NCBI GenBank assembly: GCA_012034575.1
Contig: JAAUPF010000042.1
Location: forward strand, 1-42,472
Direction of reading: 5' to 3'
Length of the DNA stretch: 42,472 nt
From: Richelia sp. CSU_2_1
Lineage (GTDB): Bacteria; Cyanobacteriota; Cyanobacteriia; Cyanobacteriales; Microcoleaceae
Under the pieces are notes generated by a model. That model saw nothing but the letters and a program-made list of their open reading frames with translations, searched no databases and was not told the DNA's origin. Below, one piece after another: positions 32,396 through 42,398 of the stretch (position 1 is the first letter of the stretch; each line of letters begins with the position of its first letter). The position numbers and the translations under genes were made by a program.

Positions 32396-35300
32396 ATGGC
32401 TTCTAAAAAGAAATCGCGCAAATCTGCCAGCACAATCTGTTCTGAAGATGCTTTAAAAACAGCTTGGGAACACCACCAAGCAGGGCGTTTGTTAGAGGCT
32501 GAAAGTTTGTACCGACAAATCGTAGCAGTACAACCTCCAGCAGGAAATGTACTGTGTTTGTTGGGGATAGTTGCCAGACAGCAGGGAAAAATTGCTGAGG
32601 CTATTTCCAGTTACGAAAGGGCGATTTCTCAACAGCCGAATCTGGTAGAAGCGCATTTAAATTTAGCAAATGTTTTGCTGGAAACAGGGGAATTTCAAGG
32701 GGCGATCGCCCGTTACGAACGAGTTATTAAACTCGACCCAAATTGCGCGATCGCCTGCAATAATTTGGGCTGGATAAAACAGCAATTGGGCGAAATTGAA
32801 GCAGCAATTTGTTACTACAAAAAAGCGCTGGAAATCGAACCTAATTTACCAGAAACAGCCCATAATTTAGCGCATTTGCTCAAAGAAACAGGTAATCTTG
32901 AAGAGGCGATCGCTTGTTATCGCAGCGCTCTAAGTTACAATCCCAACTTGATAAATAGTTGGCTGGGTTTGGGAACAATTTTGCAGCAGCAAGGGCAAGT
33001 AATCGCAGCCCGAGAATGCCACTTGCAAGCGCTTAAACTCGATCCGAACAATCCCGAAGCTCACAACAATACTGGCGCATCCTATCACGAACAAGGTAAC
33101 ACTCAAGCAGCAATATCTCATTACCAACAAGCGATCGAACTCAAGCCGGATTTTGTCGATGCGATTAACAATCTCGGACACGCTTTTGTCGATCTAGGGC
33201 AGTTTCAAGCAGCTTTTTCCTGTCACCGCCGCGCCTTGGAATTGCAGCCGGATAACGCTATCGCACACCTGGAATTTGCCATGACTTTGCTAGTGCTCGG
33301 AGACTTGCGCGCTGGCTTCGCTGAATACGAGTGGCGGTGGCGCACCCCGCAATTGGAACCGAGGCAATTTCAACAGCCGCTTTGGGATGGTGCGGATTTG
33401 CAGGGGAAGACGATTTTGCTGCACGTAGAACAAGGTTTTGGCGATTCGATTCAGTTTGTTCGCTACGCGCCGATTCTGCGCAGCAAAGGAGCAAAAATCA
33501 TTGCGGCTTGCTATCCCGAATTGCTGCGGTTATTTGAGACTGTTGGCGACATTGAATATTTGTCTGTTAGTTTCGAGAATTTGCCAGCTTTTGACTGTCA
33601 CGCACCGCTGATGAGTTTGGCGCATATTTTAGGAACTACTTTAGAAAATATACCGCAAAATATTCCTTATTTGGCTCCACCTGCCGAGTGCAAATTTACC
33701 TTAGCTTCCGATGCAAAATTAAAAGTAGGGATTGTCTGGGCGGGAAGTCCCAAGCGGAGAAAGGACGATCGGCGATCGTGCAGTTTGCAGGACTTTATTC
33801 AGTTTTTCGACGTGTCGGGAGTTGCTTTTTACAGCTTGCAAAAAGATGTTTCAGAGAGCGATCGCGCTTTATTAAACCAACATTTAATTCCCGATTTAAG
33901 CCCGCATTTACACGATTTTGCCGATACTGCTTCGGCGATATCTCAACTGGATTTAGTGATTAGTGTCGATACGGCTGTCGCCCATTTAGCAGGTGCTTTG
34001 GGCAAACCTGTTTGGGTGTTGCTGGGTTTTGCTCCTGATTGGCGCTGGCTGTTAGAAAGAAATGACAATCCTTGGTATCCGACGGCGCGACTTTTCCGCC
34101 AAAATCAGCCGGATAATTGGCAAGATTTGTTTGCGGAAGTGAAGGCGGCTTTAAGTTTGTTAGCTGCTGAAACTCTGCCGAATTTATCAGGATATCCGCC
34201 GATCGCTTCCCTCGATTTCGCGCCTCTCGCCCTGACAGTCGATCGCCTGTGTGCCATGCAATTAATACCGCCAGAAGTGACACTATATTCGACAGCAAAA
34301 CATCCTCAAGTAACGGCGATCGAACTGCTAGCAGAAACACCCGGATTCCCACAGTTGCCGGGGAGCGAAACAGCAGCAGAAAAAGCGATCGAACTGTCAA
34401 TTGCCAATAACAGCAACATCGCATTAGAGGAACAATTACAGCGAGCAGAAAAGTTAATGGAAGGGGGCGAAAAAGCACAGGCGATCGCTCTTTACGAAAC
34501 CATTATATCCGATTGCCCGGACTGCTTTACAGCTCGAATTAATTTAGGCTATCTCAAACAAGAACAAGGCGAATTAGATGAGGCAATCCCGCACTACCGG
34601 GAAGCAATGGCGATCGACCCGACAATTCCTCAAACAGCTTACAATTTGGCAAAAGCTTTTGAAGAAAAAGGCGAAGTAGAAGAGGCAATTGCCCATTACC
34701 AACAAGCTTTAGAGGCCGAACCGAACTTCGTCCCGGCGCTAATTAATTTAGCAGTAGCCCTGCAAGAAAAAGGTGAATTAGATGCAGCTTTAACTCACTA
34801 CCAACGGGCGATCGAAGTTCATCCCAACAGTTCGGAAGCTTACAATAATATGGCAACTGTGTTGCAAGAAAAAGGAAATTTAGAAGCAGCAAATATTTAC
34901 TATCAAAAAGCTCTGGAATTAGTACCGGATTTTGTCGAAGCTGTCAATAATTTAGGCAGAACTTGTGTCGAAAAAGGAGAGCTCCCAGAGGCGATCGCCT
35001 GTTATCGGCGGGCGATTTATTTAAACCCGCAACACGCCAGCGCTCACTTGAATTTATCCTTAGCTTTGCTGCTGTCGGGAAACCTTACCGACGGCTTTGC
35101 TGAATACGAATGGCGGTGGCAAATTAAAGAATTTCAAACCGGACATTCTTGCTTTTTAGCAGTGCCGGAAAAAGCGATTTCGGCGCGAGAATATCGGCCG
35201 CTGTGGGACGGTTCCGATTTGCAGGGACAAACTATTTTACTGCACGCCGAACAAGGTTTGGGCGATACGATTCAGTTCGTGCGCTATGCTGCGATCGTCC

Positions 35301-38300
35301 GCAGTAAAGGAGGCAGAGTAATTGTTGGTTGTTACCCGCAATTGCAGCGCTTGTTTGCTACAGTTGAAGGCATCGATTTACTAGCAGTTAAAGGCGAACC
35401 GCTGCCCGAATTTGACTTGCAAGCGCCCATGTTGAGTTTGCCTTACATTCTCGGCACGACTTTAGAAACAATTCCTGCAAAAACTGCTTATTTAAGCGCA
35501 CCGCCGGAAATCGAATTCGCTCTTTTGCCCGATCGCAATTTGAAAGTCGGGATTGTCTGGGCGGGGAATCCCAAACACCGCAAAAACAAGCAGCGATCGT
35601 GCGATTTGAGCCATTTTCTGCCGCTTTTGGAGGTTTCAGGGGTAAGTTTTTACAGCCTGCAGAAAGAGATTTCCGAGGCCGATCGCGCGCTGTTAAATCG
35701 CACGGCAATTATCGATTTGAGCCCGCATTTTCGCGATTTTGCCGATACTGCGGCTGCCATATCTCAATTGGATTTAGTAATTTCTGTCGATACTTCCGTC
35801 GCCCATTTGGCGGGTGCTTTGGGCAAGCCGGTGTGGGTTTTGCTGGCGTTTGCTCCGGATTGGCGGTGGCTGTGGGAGCGCGAAGACAGCCCCTGGTATC
35901 CGACGGCGCGACTTTTCCGACAGGGGGAAAGGGGCGATTGGGAAACTGTTTTCGCGCGGGTGGCGGCAGCTTTGGCGGAAGCAGGGCGGTTTCAGGGCGG
36001 GCACGGGGGCACCGCCCCTACAGAAAACAAGGATTTTGTAGGGGCGGAGCGTCTAGCGGAGGGAGTGCCCCCGTGCCTACCCCGCCCCACTGCGGTGGAT
36101 GCAGCTTTGAGGGCGGGGCGGGAGTTGCAGGAGCAAAATCAGTTGCAGGGCGCGATCGAATGTTACGCAAGGGCGATCGCGATCGACGCCAAGTGCGCGA
36201 TCGCCCGCAGCAATTTAGGCGTCATCAAACAGCGCCTGGGGCAGACTTCCGAGGCGATCGCGCACTACCGCCAAGCCTTGGAAATCGAGCCGAATTCAGC
36301 GGAAATTCTTTGCAATTTGGGCAGTGCCCTGGCGGAATCGGGGGATGCAGCAGGCGCGATCGCAACCTACGAAAAGGCTTTGGAGTTAAACCCGAATTGC
36401 GCGGAAGTGCTGGTAAATCTGGGGGTTTCTCAGGAAGCGCTGGGGCAGGTTGCGGAGGCTGTAAGCTGCTACCGACAAGCGATTCAGATTAATCCCGATT
36501 GCGCGATCGCTTATTTGAATTTGGGCATTGCTTTGGAAGAGAATTCGGATAAAGCAGATGCGATCGCGCCTTACGAGGATGCGATCGCGCATTACCAGCG
36601 GGCGATCGCGATCGAGCCTGAAAATCTGGATGCCTTGCACAATTTAGCCTACGCCTCCCTGCGTTTGGGGAAATTTGCCGAGGCGATCGACTATTACCAG
36701 CGAGTGAGCACTTTGCAACCGGATTTTGCGACAACTGCGATCGGTTTGGCGAGCTCGCTGCAGCAGCAAGAGAAATTAGATGAGGCTGTAACTCTCTGCC
36801 TGTATGCGATCCAGCATTTGCCCGACAACGCCGAGGCTCGCTGCATTTTGGGCATCGCACTGCAAAAACAGGGAAAACTTGACAGCGCGATCGCGGCTTA
36901 CCGGGAAGCTTTGAGGCTGCAACCCGACTATCCGGGGGCTTTGCACAATCTCGGCAAGGCTTTGGAAGAGGCGGGAGACGCTGAAGGCGCGATCGACTGT
37001 TACAATCGGGCGATCGAGCTCAAACCCGGTTATGTCTATCCGCTTAGCAGTTTGGGGCGCGTTTTGCACGATCGCGGGGAATTTGCGGATGCTGCCGCCT
37101 GCTACAGTCAAGCTGTTGAATTTAATTCCACTCACCCGGAAGCTCATTTAAATTTAGCTTTGGCTTTGCTGCTGACGGGAGATTTTCAACGCGGTTTTAT
37201 CGAGTACGAATGGCGGCTGTTAATTAAAGAAAAACAGTTGCCCAACAACAGCTTTTTCCAGCCGCTTTGGGATGGCGAAGATTTGACGGGAAAAACTATT
37301 TTACTGTGCCCGGAGCAGGGTTTGGGCGATGCAATTCAGTTTGTCCGTTACGTGGATTTAGTCAAGCAAAAAGGCGGGCGAGTAATTCTGTGGAGTTTGC
37401 CGCATTTGCAGCGGTTGTTTGCCGGAATTTCTGGAATTGACGAGTTAATAATTGCGCCGGAAGCAGCACCGGATTTTGACGTGCGCGCGCAGTTAATGAG
37501 TTTGCCGCGAATTTTTGGTACGACGTTAGAAACTGTGCCGGCAAATGTTCCTTATTTAGCGCCGCCGCCGGATATCAAATTTAATATTAACGATACGGGC
37601 AATTTAAAAGTAGGAATTGTTTGGTCCGGAAATCCCAAACATTCGCAGAATTCAGTGCGATCGTTCCCGCTAAATTTGCTAGAAAAACTGTTAGCTATTC
37701 CCGGCGCGGATTTCTACAGCTTGCAAAAGGATTTGACAGAGGACGATCGCGCTTTGTTGCAGCAATTGCCAGTAGTTGATGTCAGTCCTTATTTAAACGA
37801 TTTTGCCGATACGGCGGCGGTTGTAGCGGAATTAGATTTAGTAATTAGTGTCGATACTTCTGTCGCGCATTTAGCCGGGGCTACGGGCAAACAAGTGTGG
37901 ATTTTGCTCGCATTTGTGCCGGATTGGCGCTGGCTTTTGGAGCGGGAAGACAGCCCGTGGTATCCGACGGCGCGGTTGTTTCGCCAGGAAAAACCGGGGG
38001 ATTGGGAAGCTGTTTTCGATCGCCTCGCTGTGGCGCTGCAAGTTAAAATTAGCCTGCACCAACAACAGCGAATCCAACCAGCAAATCTGTCTGATTTCCC
38101 CGCATACCAGCAGGAGTTTAATCGGGCAAATCAACTCAAAGCTGAGGGCAAATTTACCGAGGCGATCGCGCATTTTAAAAATGCCTTAACTTTGCAGCCG
38201 GATTCGATCGAAACTGCGACAAATTTGGCGGTAACGCTGCACCAAACGGGCAATTTAGCAGAAGCTGCTACTTACTACCAACGGGCAATTGAAATCGATC

Positions 38301-38635
38301 CGCAAAGTGCGATGGCGCAAAATAATTTAGGTATTTTACTGCAAGCGCGGGGCGAAATTGCGGAAGCGATAACTTGCTTTCAAAGGGCGATCGAACTCAA
38401 CCCGCAATACGTTAAAGCCCTGAACAATCTCGGCGCAACTCTCCAACAAATGGGCGAAATCAAAAACGCGATCGTCTATTTTCACCAAGCACTTTCGATT
38501 AATGCTACTTACGTGCCGGCGCTGGTAAATTTGGGTGCAGCCCTGCAAGCCTTACAGCAAATAGAAGAAGCTAAACGCCTTTACCAGCAAGCAATTGATG
38601 TCGAACAAAACAACCCGAAAGGACATTACCATTAG
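32396..38635 (+). CDS. Giant multi-module TPR / GT9-like glycosyltransferase, 5' part
   Basis: This 2,079-codon frame holds three full modules and part of a fourth. Each module has TPR repeats (module 1 about 15-300, module 2 about 680-896, module 3 about 1240-1595). Each TPR block is followed by a roughly 285-residue domain that starts GFAEYEWRW, continues QPLWDG.DLQGKTILL, EQG.GD.IQFVRYA, LKVGIVWAG.PK and DLVISVDT.VAHLAGALGKPVW, and ends WYPTARLFRQ. The second half resembles the GT9/heptosyltransferase sugar-nucleotide binding fold. The fourth TPR block is cut by a TAG at 38633-38635. Restoring one T in CATTACCATTAGG gives YHLGNLYLE and joins this frame to the next. There is no signal peptide. 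The likely role is sugar transfer to protein or surface glycan; acceptor and donor are unknown. Confidence 0.88.
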   Translation: MASKKKSRKSASTICSEDALKTAWEHHQAGRLLEAESLYRQIVAVQPPAGNVLCLLGIVARQQGKIAEAISSYERAISQQPNLVEAHLNLANVLLETGEFQGAIARYERVIKLDPNCAIACNNLGWIKQQLGEIEAAICYYKKALEIEPNLPETAHNLAHLLKETGNLEEAIACYRSALSYNPNLINSWLGLGTILQQQGQVIAARECHLQALKLDPNNPEAHNNTGASYHEQGNTQAAISHYQQAIELKPDFVDAINNLGHAFVDLGQFQAAFSCHRRALELQPDNAIAHLEFAMTLLVLGDLRAGFAEYEWRWRTPQLEPRQFQQPLWDGADLQGKTILLHVEQGFGDSIQFVRYAPILRSKGAKIIAACYPELLRLFETVGDIEYLSVSFENLPAFDCHAPLMSLAHILGTTLENIPQNIPYLAPPAECKFTLASDAKLKVGIVWAGSPKRRKDDRRSCSLQDFIQFFDVSGVAFYSLQKDVSESDRALLNQHLIPDLSPHLHDFADTASAISQLDLVISVDTAVAHLAGALGKPVWVLLGFAPDWRWLLERNDNPWYPTARLFRQNQPDNWQDLFAEVKAALSLLAAETLPNLSGYPPIASLDFAPLALTVDRLCAMQLIPPEVTLYSTAKHPQVTAIELLAETPGFPQLPGSETAAEKAIELSIANNSNIALEEQLQRAEKLMEGGEKAQAIALYETIISDCPDCFTARINLGYLKQEQGELDEAIPHYREAMAIDPTIPQTAYNLAKAFEEKGEVEEAIAHYQQALEAEPNFVPALINLAVALQEKGELDAALTHYQRAIEVHPNSSEAYNNMATVLQEKGNLEAANIYYQKALELVPDFVEAVNNLGRTCVEKGELPEAIACYRRAIYLNPQHASAHLNLSLALLLSGNLTDGFAEYEWRWQIKEFQTGHSCFLAVPEKAISAREYRPLWDGSDLQGQTILLHAEQGLGDTIQFVRYAAIVRSKGGRVIVGCYPQLQRLFATVEGIDLLAVKGEPLPEFDLQAPMLSLPYILGTTLETIPAKTAYLSAPPEIEFALLPDRNLKVGIVWAGNPKHRKNKQRSCDLSHFLPLLEVSGVSFYSLQKEISEADRALLNRTAIIDLSPHFRDFADTAAAISQLDLVISVDTSVAHLAGALGKPVWVLLAFAPDWRWLWEREDSPWYPTARLFRQGERGDWETVFARVAAALAEAGRFQGGHGGTAPTENKDFVGAERLAEGVPPCLPRPTAVDAALRAGRELQEQNQLQGAIECYARAIAIDAKCAIARSNLGVIKQRLGQTSEAIAHYRQALEIEPNSAEILCNLGSALAESGDAAGAIATYEKALELNPNCAEVLVNLGVSQEALGQVAEAVSCYRQAIQINPDCAIAYLNLGIALEENSDKADAIAPYEDAIAHYQRAIAIEPENLDALHNLAYASLRLGKFAEAIDYYQRVSTLQPDFATTAIGLASSLQQQEKLDEAVTLCLYAIQHLPDNAEARCILGIALQKQGKLDSAIAAYREALRLQPDYPGALHNLGKALEEAGDAEGAIDCYNRAIELKPGYVYPLSSLGRVLHDRGEFADAAACYSQAVEFNSTHPEAHLNLALALLLTGDFQRGFIEYEWRLLIKEKQLPNNSFFQPLWDGEDLTGKTILLCPEQGLGDAIQFVRYVDLVKQKGGRVILWSLPHLQRLFAGISGIDELIIAPEAAPDFDVRAQLMSLPRIFGTTLETVPANVPYLAPPPDIKFNINDTGNLKVGIVWSGNPKHSQNSVRSFPLNLLEKLLAIPGADFYSLQKDLTEDDRALLQQLPVVDVSPYLNDFADTAAVVAELDLVISVDTSVAHLAGATGKQVWILLAFVPDWRWLLEREDSPWYPTARLFRQEKPGDWEAVFDRLAVALQVKISLHQQQRIQPANLSDFPAYQQEFNRANQLKAEGKFTEAIAHFKNALTLQPDSIETATNLAVTLHQTGNLAEAATYYQRAIEIDPQSAMAQNNLGILLQARGEIAEAITCFQRAIELNPQYVKALNNLGATLQQMGEIKNAIVYFHQALSINATYVPALVNLGAALQALQQIEEAKRLYQQAIDVEQNNPKGHYH
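35995..36087 (+). repeat. GC-rich dispersed repeats at the module 2/3 boundary
   Basis: GGGCGGGCACGGGGGCACCG, then CCCCTAC (about 35996-36022), and GTAGGGGCGGAGCGTCTAGC, then GGAGGGAGTGCCCCCGTGCC (36038-36078), are both read in frame as a Gly/Pro-rich linker. Related copies occur in noncoding DNA. Confidence 0.88.
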
Positions 38636-41600
38636 GAAATTTATATTTAGAAACAGGCAAGCCGGAACGGGCAATTTCTTATTTGGAAACAGCCGTAAAT
38701 TTGCAGCCAAATTATGTCGAAGCATTGAACAATTTAGGCAGTGCTGTGGAGGCTGTCGGTGAAGTGGAACGGGCAATTTCACTTTACAATGCAGCGATTG
38801 ATTTCGATCCGAATTGCATTAAAGCTCATTTTAATTTAAGTTTGGCGCTGTTGCTAACAGGCGATTTACCGGGAGGTTTTGCCGAGTACGAATGGCGTTG
38901 GGAAACAGATCAGGCCCAAAAATTGCATCGGGTAAATTTTCAACAGCCGCTGTGGGACGGATCTGAGTTAAATGGCAAAACTATTTTACTGCGATCGGAG
39001 CAGGGTTTGGGCGATGCCATTCAGTTTGTCAGGTACGCGCAAATTGTCCGGGAAAAAGGAGGCAAAATAATTGTTTCTTGCTATCAAGAATTGAAGCGGT
39101 TATTTAAGCAAATTCCCGGTATCGATCGAGTGGCAGTTAAAGTTGAGGAATTGCCGGAGTTTCAAGTGCAAGCACCGCTGATGAGTTTGCCCTACATATT
39201 GGGAACAAACTTAAATAATATTCCGGCAAATATTCCTTATTTATCAGCGCCTGCTAACTGGCAGTTTTCTCTAGAAAATAATGGCAATTTAAAAGTCGGG
39301 ATTGTGTGGGCGGGAAATGCAGAACATTTAAAAGATTACCAGCGATCGAGCCATTTAGGATATTTTATGAAGTTGTTAGATGTAGCCGGTGCGAGTTTTT
39401 ACAGCCTGCAAAAAGAAGTATCTGCGGACGATCGAACTTTATTAAATAAACTACCAGTAACAGATTTAAGCGAAAACTTAGGCGATTTTGCCGACACGGC
39501 TGCGGTAATCTCGCAATTAGATTTAGTAATTTGTGTAGATACTGCTGTCGCCCATTTAGCCGGCGCGTTAGGAAAACCGGTTTGGATTTTGCTATCCTTC
39601 GTGCCCGATTGGCGGTGGATGCTGTCAGGTGAAACTAACCCTTGGTATCCGACAGCAAGGCTGTTTCGCCAGCAAAAAATTGGCGATTGGGAACCTGTTT
39701 TCGATCGCGTCAAAACAGCTTTGGTAGGGGCGGAGCGTCTAGCGGAGGGGGTGCCCCCGTGCCCGCCCTCTCCGTGCCCGCCCTCTCCGTGCCCGCCCCC
39801 GCCCTTTCCTGAGGATATAGAATTTAACATCGCCAATGCTTTGCAAATCCAGGGAAATCTTGAAGCAGCAGAGGCGCGTTACGCACGAGTAATTGCTATT
39901 AATCCCCGCCACGAATTAGCGCACAGTTATTTGGGATTTCTCAAACAGAAAAAAGGCGAATTGATGGCCGCGATCGCCCATTACCAACAAGCTATAGAAA
40001 TCGATCCGAATGCGGCAGAAGCTAACTTATATTTAGGTTGCGCCCTCCAAGATTTAGGACTCACAGCAGAGTCGATCGCTTATTACGATCGAGCAATTCA
40101 ATTTTCTCCTCCATCGCCAAACACTCACTTAAGATTGGCATTAGCTTTGTTGTTAACAGGCAATTTCCAGCGCGGTTTTGCCGAATACGAATGGCGTTGG
40201 AAAACACAAGAATTAGAACCTCGCTACTTCGATCGACCGTTGTGGGATGGTTCAGATTTGCAGGGTAAAACTATTTTATTGCACCCGGAACAAGGTTTCG
40301 GCGATGCCATTCATTTCGTCCGTTACGCGCCTTTAGTTAAAGCCAAAGGCGGCCGAGTTATTGTTGCTTGCCACTTGCTATTAAAGCGTTTATTTGAGGG
40401 GATTGCTGGGGTCGATCGAGTTGTCAGCAATCCCGGTGAGTTGCCAGATTTCCAAGTACAATCACCACTGCTGAGTTTGCCGGGAATTTTGGGAACGACT
40501 TTAGAAACAATCCCGGCAAATATTCCTTATTTAACTCCACCTGCCGAGGTAAAATTTGTACTACCACCCACCGATAAATTGCGCGTAGGCATTGTCTGGG
40601 CGGGCGGGCCTCTGAATCGAAAAAATCGAGAGCGATCGTGCCAATTGAGCGATTTTCTGGCGCTTTTAGATGTGGCGGAAGTTAGTTTGTACAGCTTGCA
40701 AAAAGATTTTCCAGCGGGCGATCGAGCTTTATTAAACCAACACTCGATCCCGGATTTAAGCGAACATTTAAACGATTTTGCCGATACGGCAGCGATTATT
40801 TCGCAACTGGATTTAGTAATTTGTATAGACACTTCGATCGCGCATTTAGCAGGCGCTTTAGGCAAACCCGTCTGGATTTTGCTATCCTTTGTCCCCGATT
40901 GGCGGTGGATGTTGAAGCGCGAAGATAGCCCCTGGTATCCCACCGCGCGACTTTTCAGACAGCAAAAAACAGGCGATTGGGAAGGAGTGTTCGATCGAGT
41001 AAAAATAGCATTGCAAAACCTAATTTCTACTTCTAAAAAGGCAAATTCCACAGCCGGGGCGGGCACGGGGGCACCGCCCCTACAAACTGCGCTGCCCGGT
41101 AACGCAGATCGGGAGGATTTGCCTCGAAATCTGCCCCCGCAAAACCCGCCCAAAGTAACAGGAATTGGCATTAGTTGGCCGATTAGCGTCACCAGCGGCT
41201 GGGGAATTTACGGCATGAATTTAACCTTGCAACTGCTCAAAAATCCCGCCTGGGAAGTAGCACTTTTAGCAACTCCATCCATTAATTCGGAATTCATCAA
41301 TCCGCTGCACAAATCGCTGCTATTGCCAGTAATTGAAAAGCAAAAAACTTTCCAAGAATTAGCAACAGCAAATTATGATAAACAAATAGCCTGCAATTTT
41401 CCCGTACTTTACGCTTTAGGAAATAACTTAGCTTCATCGGGAGTCGAGAATCAAATTACCAGCGGCACTCAAGTAGGAGTCATCTTTTTTGAAGACACCC
41501 GCATCACAACGGAAGCAATCGAAAGAGCGAAAAAATACAGTGTTATAGTAGCCGGTTCTAACTGGAATGCTGATGTTTTAAAAAGCTGCGGGCTGACAAA

Positions 41601-42336
41601 TGTGGCGATGGTAAATCAGGGAATAGATCCGGCAATTTTCCACCCCGCACCGAAAACGAATTTAATGGGCGATCGATTCGTAATATTCTCCGGCGGCAAA
41701 CTCGAATATCGCAAAGGTCAAGATATAATTGTTGCAGCATTCAAGAGATTTAGAATCAAACATCCCGATGCCTTATTGATAACAGCTTGGCACAATTTTT
41801 GGCCGCAATATATGCTGGGAATCGAACAAACAGGAAATGCGATCGGACTTCCCAATATCAACCGCGACGGCACTTTAGGAATTGCGCAATGGTTGCTAGC
41901 TAATGGTTTACCCGCCGACTCTTTTATCGACATCGGTTTAATTCCCAATCACCTCGCGGGACAAATAGTGCGAGAAGCCGATTGCGCTGTTTTTACCAAC
42001 CGCTGCGAAGGCGGTACTAATTTAGTTGCGATGGAATGTATGGCTTGCGGAATTCCGACTATTTTATCGGCAAATACCGGGCATTTAGATTTGATTTACA
42101 GCAATATTTGCTATCCTTTATTCAAGCAGGGACGGGTGAAACCGACGGCTCATTTTCCCGGAGTTGAAGGCTGGGGAGAGTCGGATGTAGATGAGGTAGT
42201 TGCTGCTTTGGAACAAGTTTATAGTCGTCGCGAAGAGGCAAAAAATCGGGGTTTTGCTGCGGCTGATTTTATGTTAGATTGGACTTGGGAAAAGCAGGTT
42301 AAACGCTTTCTTGATGTTGTATCAAATGTGGTTTAA
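38635..42336 (+). CDS. Giant multi-module glycosyltransferase, 3' part with GT4 domain
   Basis: This continues the preceding gene in another frame after a one-base deletion near 38633. It has no ATG and no ribosome site of its own; the first usable start is a TTG at 38683. It contains the rest of TPR block 4, GT9-like domain 4 (38870-39720), a Pro-rich linker (CPPSP repeats), TPR block 5 (39830-40180), GT9-like domain 5 (40180-41020), a second Pro-rich linker and a C-terminal GT-B glycosyltransferase of GT4 type (41150-42336). The GT4 part has SGGKLEYRKGQDIIVAAF and RCEGGTNLVAMECMACGIP with the two catalytic-site glutamates. The intact protein would have about 3,313 residues. As read, translation would not reach this part. 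Confidence 0.87.
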   Translation, partial: GNLYLETGKPERAISYLETAVNLQPNYVEALNNLGSAVEAVGEVERAISLYNAAIDFDPNCIKAHFNLSLALLLTGDLPGGFAEYEWRWETDQAQKLHRVNFQQPLWDGSELNGKTILLRSEQGLGDAIQFVRYAQIVREKGGKIIVSCYQELKRLFKQIPGIDRVAVKVEELPEFQVQAPLMSLPYILGTNLNNIPANIPYLSAPANWQFSLENNGNLKVGIVWAGNAEHLKDYQRSSHLGYFMKLLDVAGASFYSLQKEVSADDRTLLNKLPVTDLSENLGDFADTAAVISQLDLVICVDTAVAHLAGALGKPVWILLSFVPDWRWMLSGETNPWYPTARLFRQQKIGDWEPVFDRVKTALVGAERLAEGVPPCPPSPCPPSPCPPPPFPEDIEFNIANALQIQGNLEAAEARYARVIAINPRHELAHSYLGFLKQKKGELMAAIAHYQQAIEIDPNAAEANLYLGCALQDLGLTAESIAYYDRAIQFSPPSPNTHLRLALALLLTGNFQRGFAEYEWRWKTQELEPRYFDRPLWDGSDLQGKTILLHPEQGFGDAIHFVRYAPLVKAKGGRVIVACHLLLKRLFEGIAGVDRVVSNPGELPDFQVQSPLLSLPGILGTTLETIPANIPYLTPPAEVKFVLPPTDKLRVGIVWAGGPLNRKNRERSCQLSDFLALLDVAEVSLYSLQKDFPAGDRALLNQHSIPDLSEHLNDFADTAAIISQLDLVICIDTSIAHLAGALGKPVWILLSFVPDWRWMLKREDSPWYPTARLFRQQKTGDWEGVFDRVKIALQNLISTSKKANSTAGAGTGAPPLQTALPGNADREDLPRNLPPQNPPKVTGIGISWPISVTSGWGIYGMNLTLQLLKNPAWEVALLATPSINSEFINPLHKSLLLPVIEKQKTFQELATANYDKQIACNFPVLYALGNNLASSGVENQITSGTQVGVIFFEDTRITTEAIERAKKYSVIVAGSNWNADVLKSCGLTNVAMVNQGIDPAIFHPAPKTNLMGDRFVIFSGGKLEYRKGQDIIVAAFKRFRIKHPDALLITAWHNFWPQYMLGIEQTGNAIGLPNINRDGTLGIAQWLLANGLPADSFIDIGLIPNHLAGQIVREADCAVFTNRCEGGTNLVAMECMACGIPTILSANTGHLDLIYSNICYPLFKQGRVKPTAHFPGVEGWGESDVDEVVAALEQVYSRREEAKNRGFAAADFMLDWTWEKQVKRFLDVVSNVV
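39724..39800 (+). repeat. GC-rich dispersed repeat plus 15-bp tandem at the module 4/5 boundary
   Basis: GTAGGGGCGGAGCGTCTAGC, then GGAGGGGGTGCCCCCGTGCC, is followed by three units of GTGCCCGCCCTCTCC. It is read in frame as VGAERLAEGVPP and (CPPSP)n. The first part is nearly the same as 36038-36078. Confidence 0.9.
41057..41083 (+). repeat. GC-rich dispersed repeat before the GT4 domain
   Basis: GGGCGGGCACGGGGGCACCG, then CCCCTAC, is identical to the copies at 22636-22662 and 35996-36022. It is read in frame as AGTGAPPLQ. Confidence 0.88.
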
Positions 42337-42368
42337 AAATTTAGTTTGAAAAGGGGCGATCGAGAGAT

Positions 42369-42398
42369 CCCCCCTAGCCCCCCTTCTTAAGGGGGGGA
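42369..42398 (+). terminator. Hairpin and G-rich dispersed repeat after the giant gene
   Basis: CCCCCCTT (42378-42385) pairs with AAGGGGGG (42389-42396). It is preceded by GATCCCCCCTAG, the reverse form of the repeat at positions 1-20 and 6668-6690. A related AAGGGGGATTT follows at 42428. It may stop transcripts of the giant gene. Confidence 0.5.

Noticed and set aside
35599..36492. 297-codon alternative plus frame inside the giant gene
   Set aside because: Gly/Arg-rich shadow of the GC-rich coding strand; the main frame has clear TPR and glycosyltransferase motifs.
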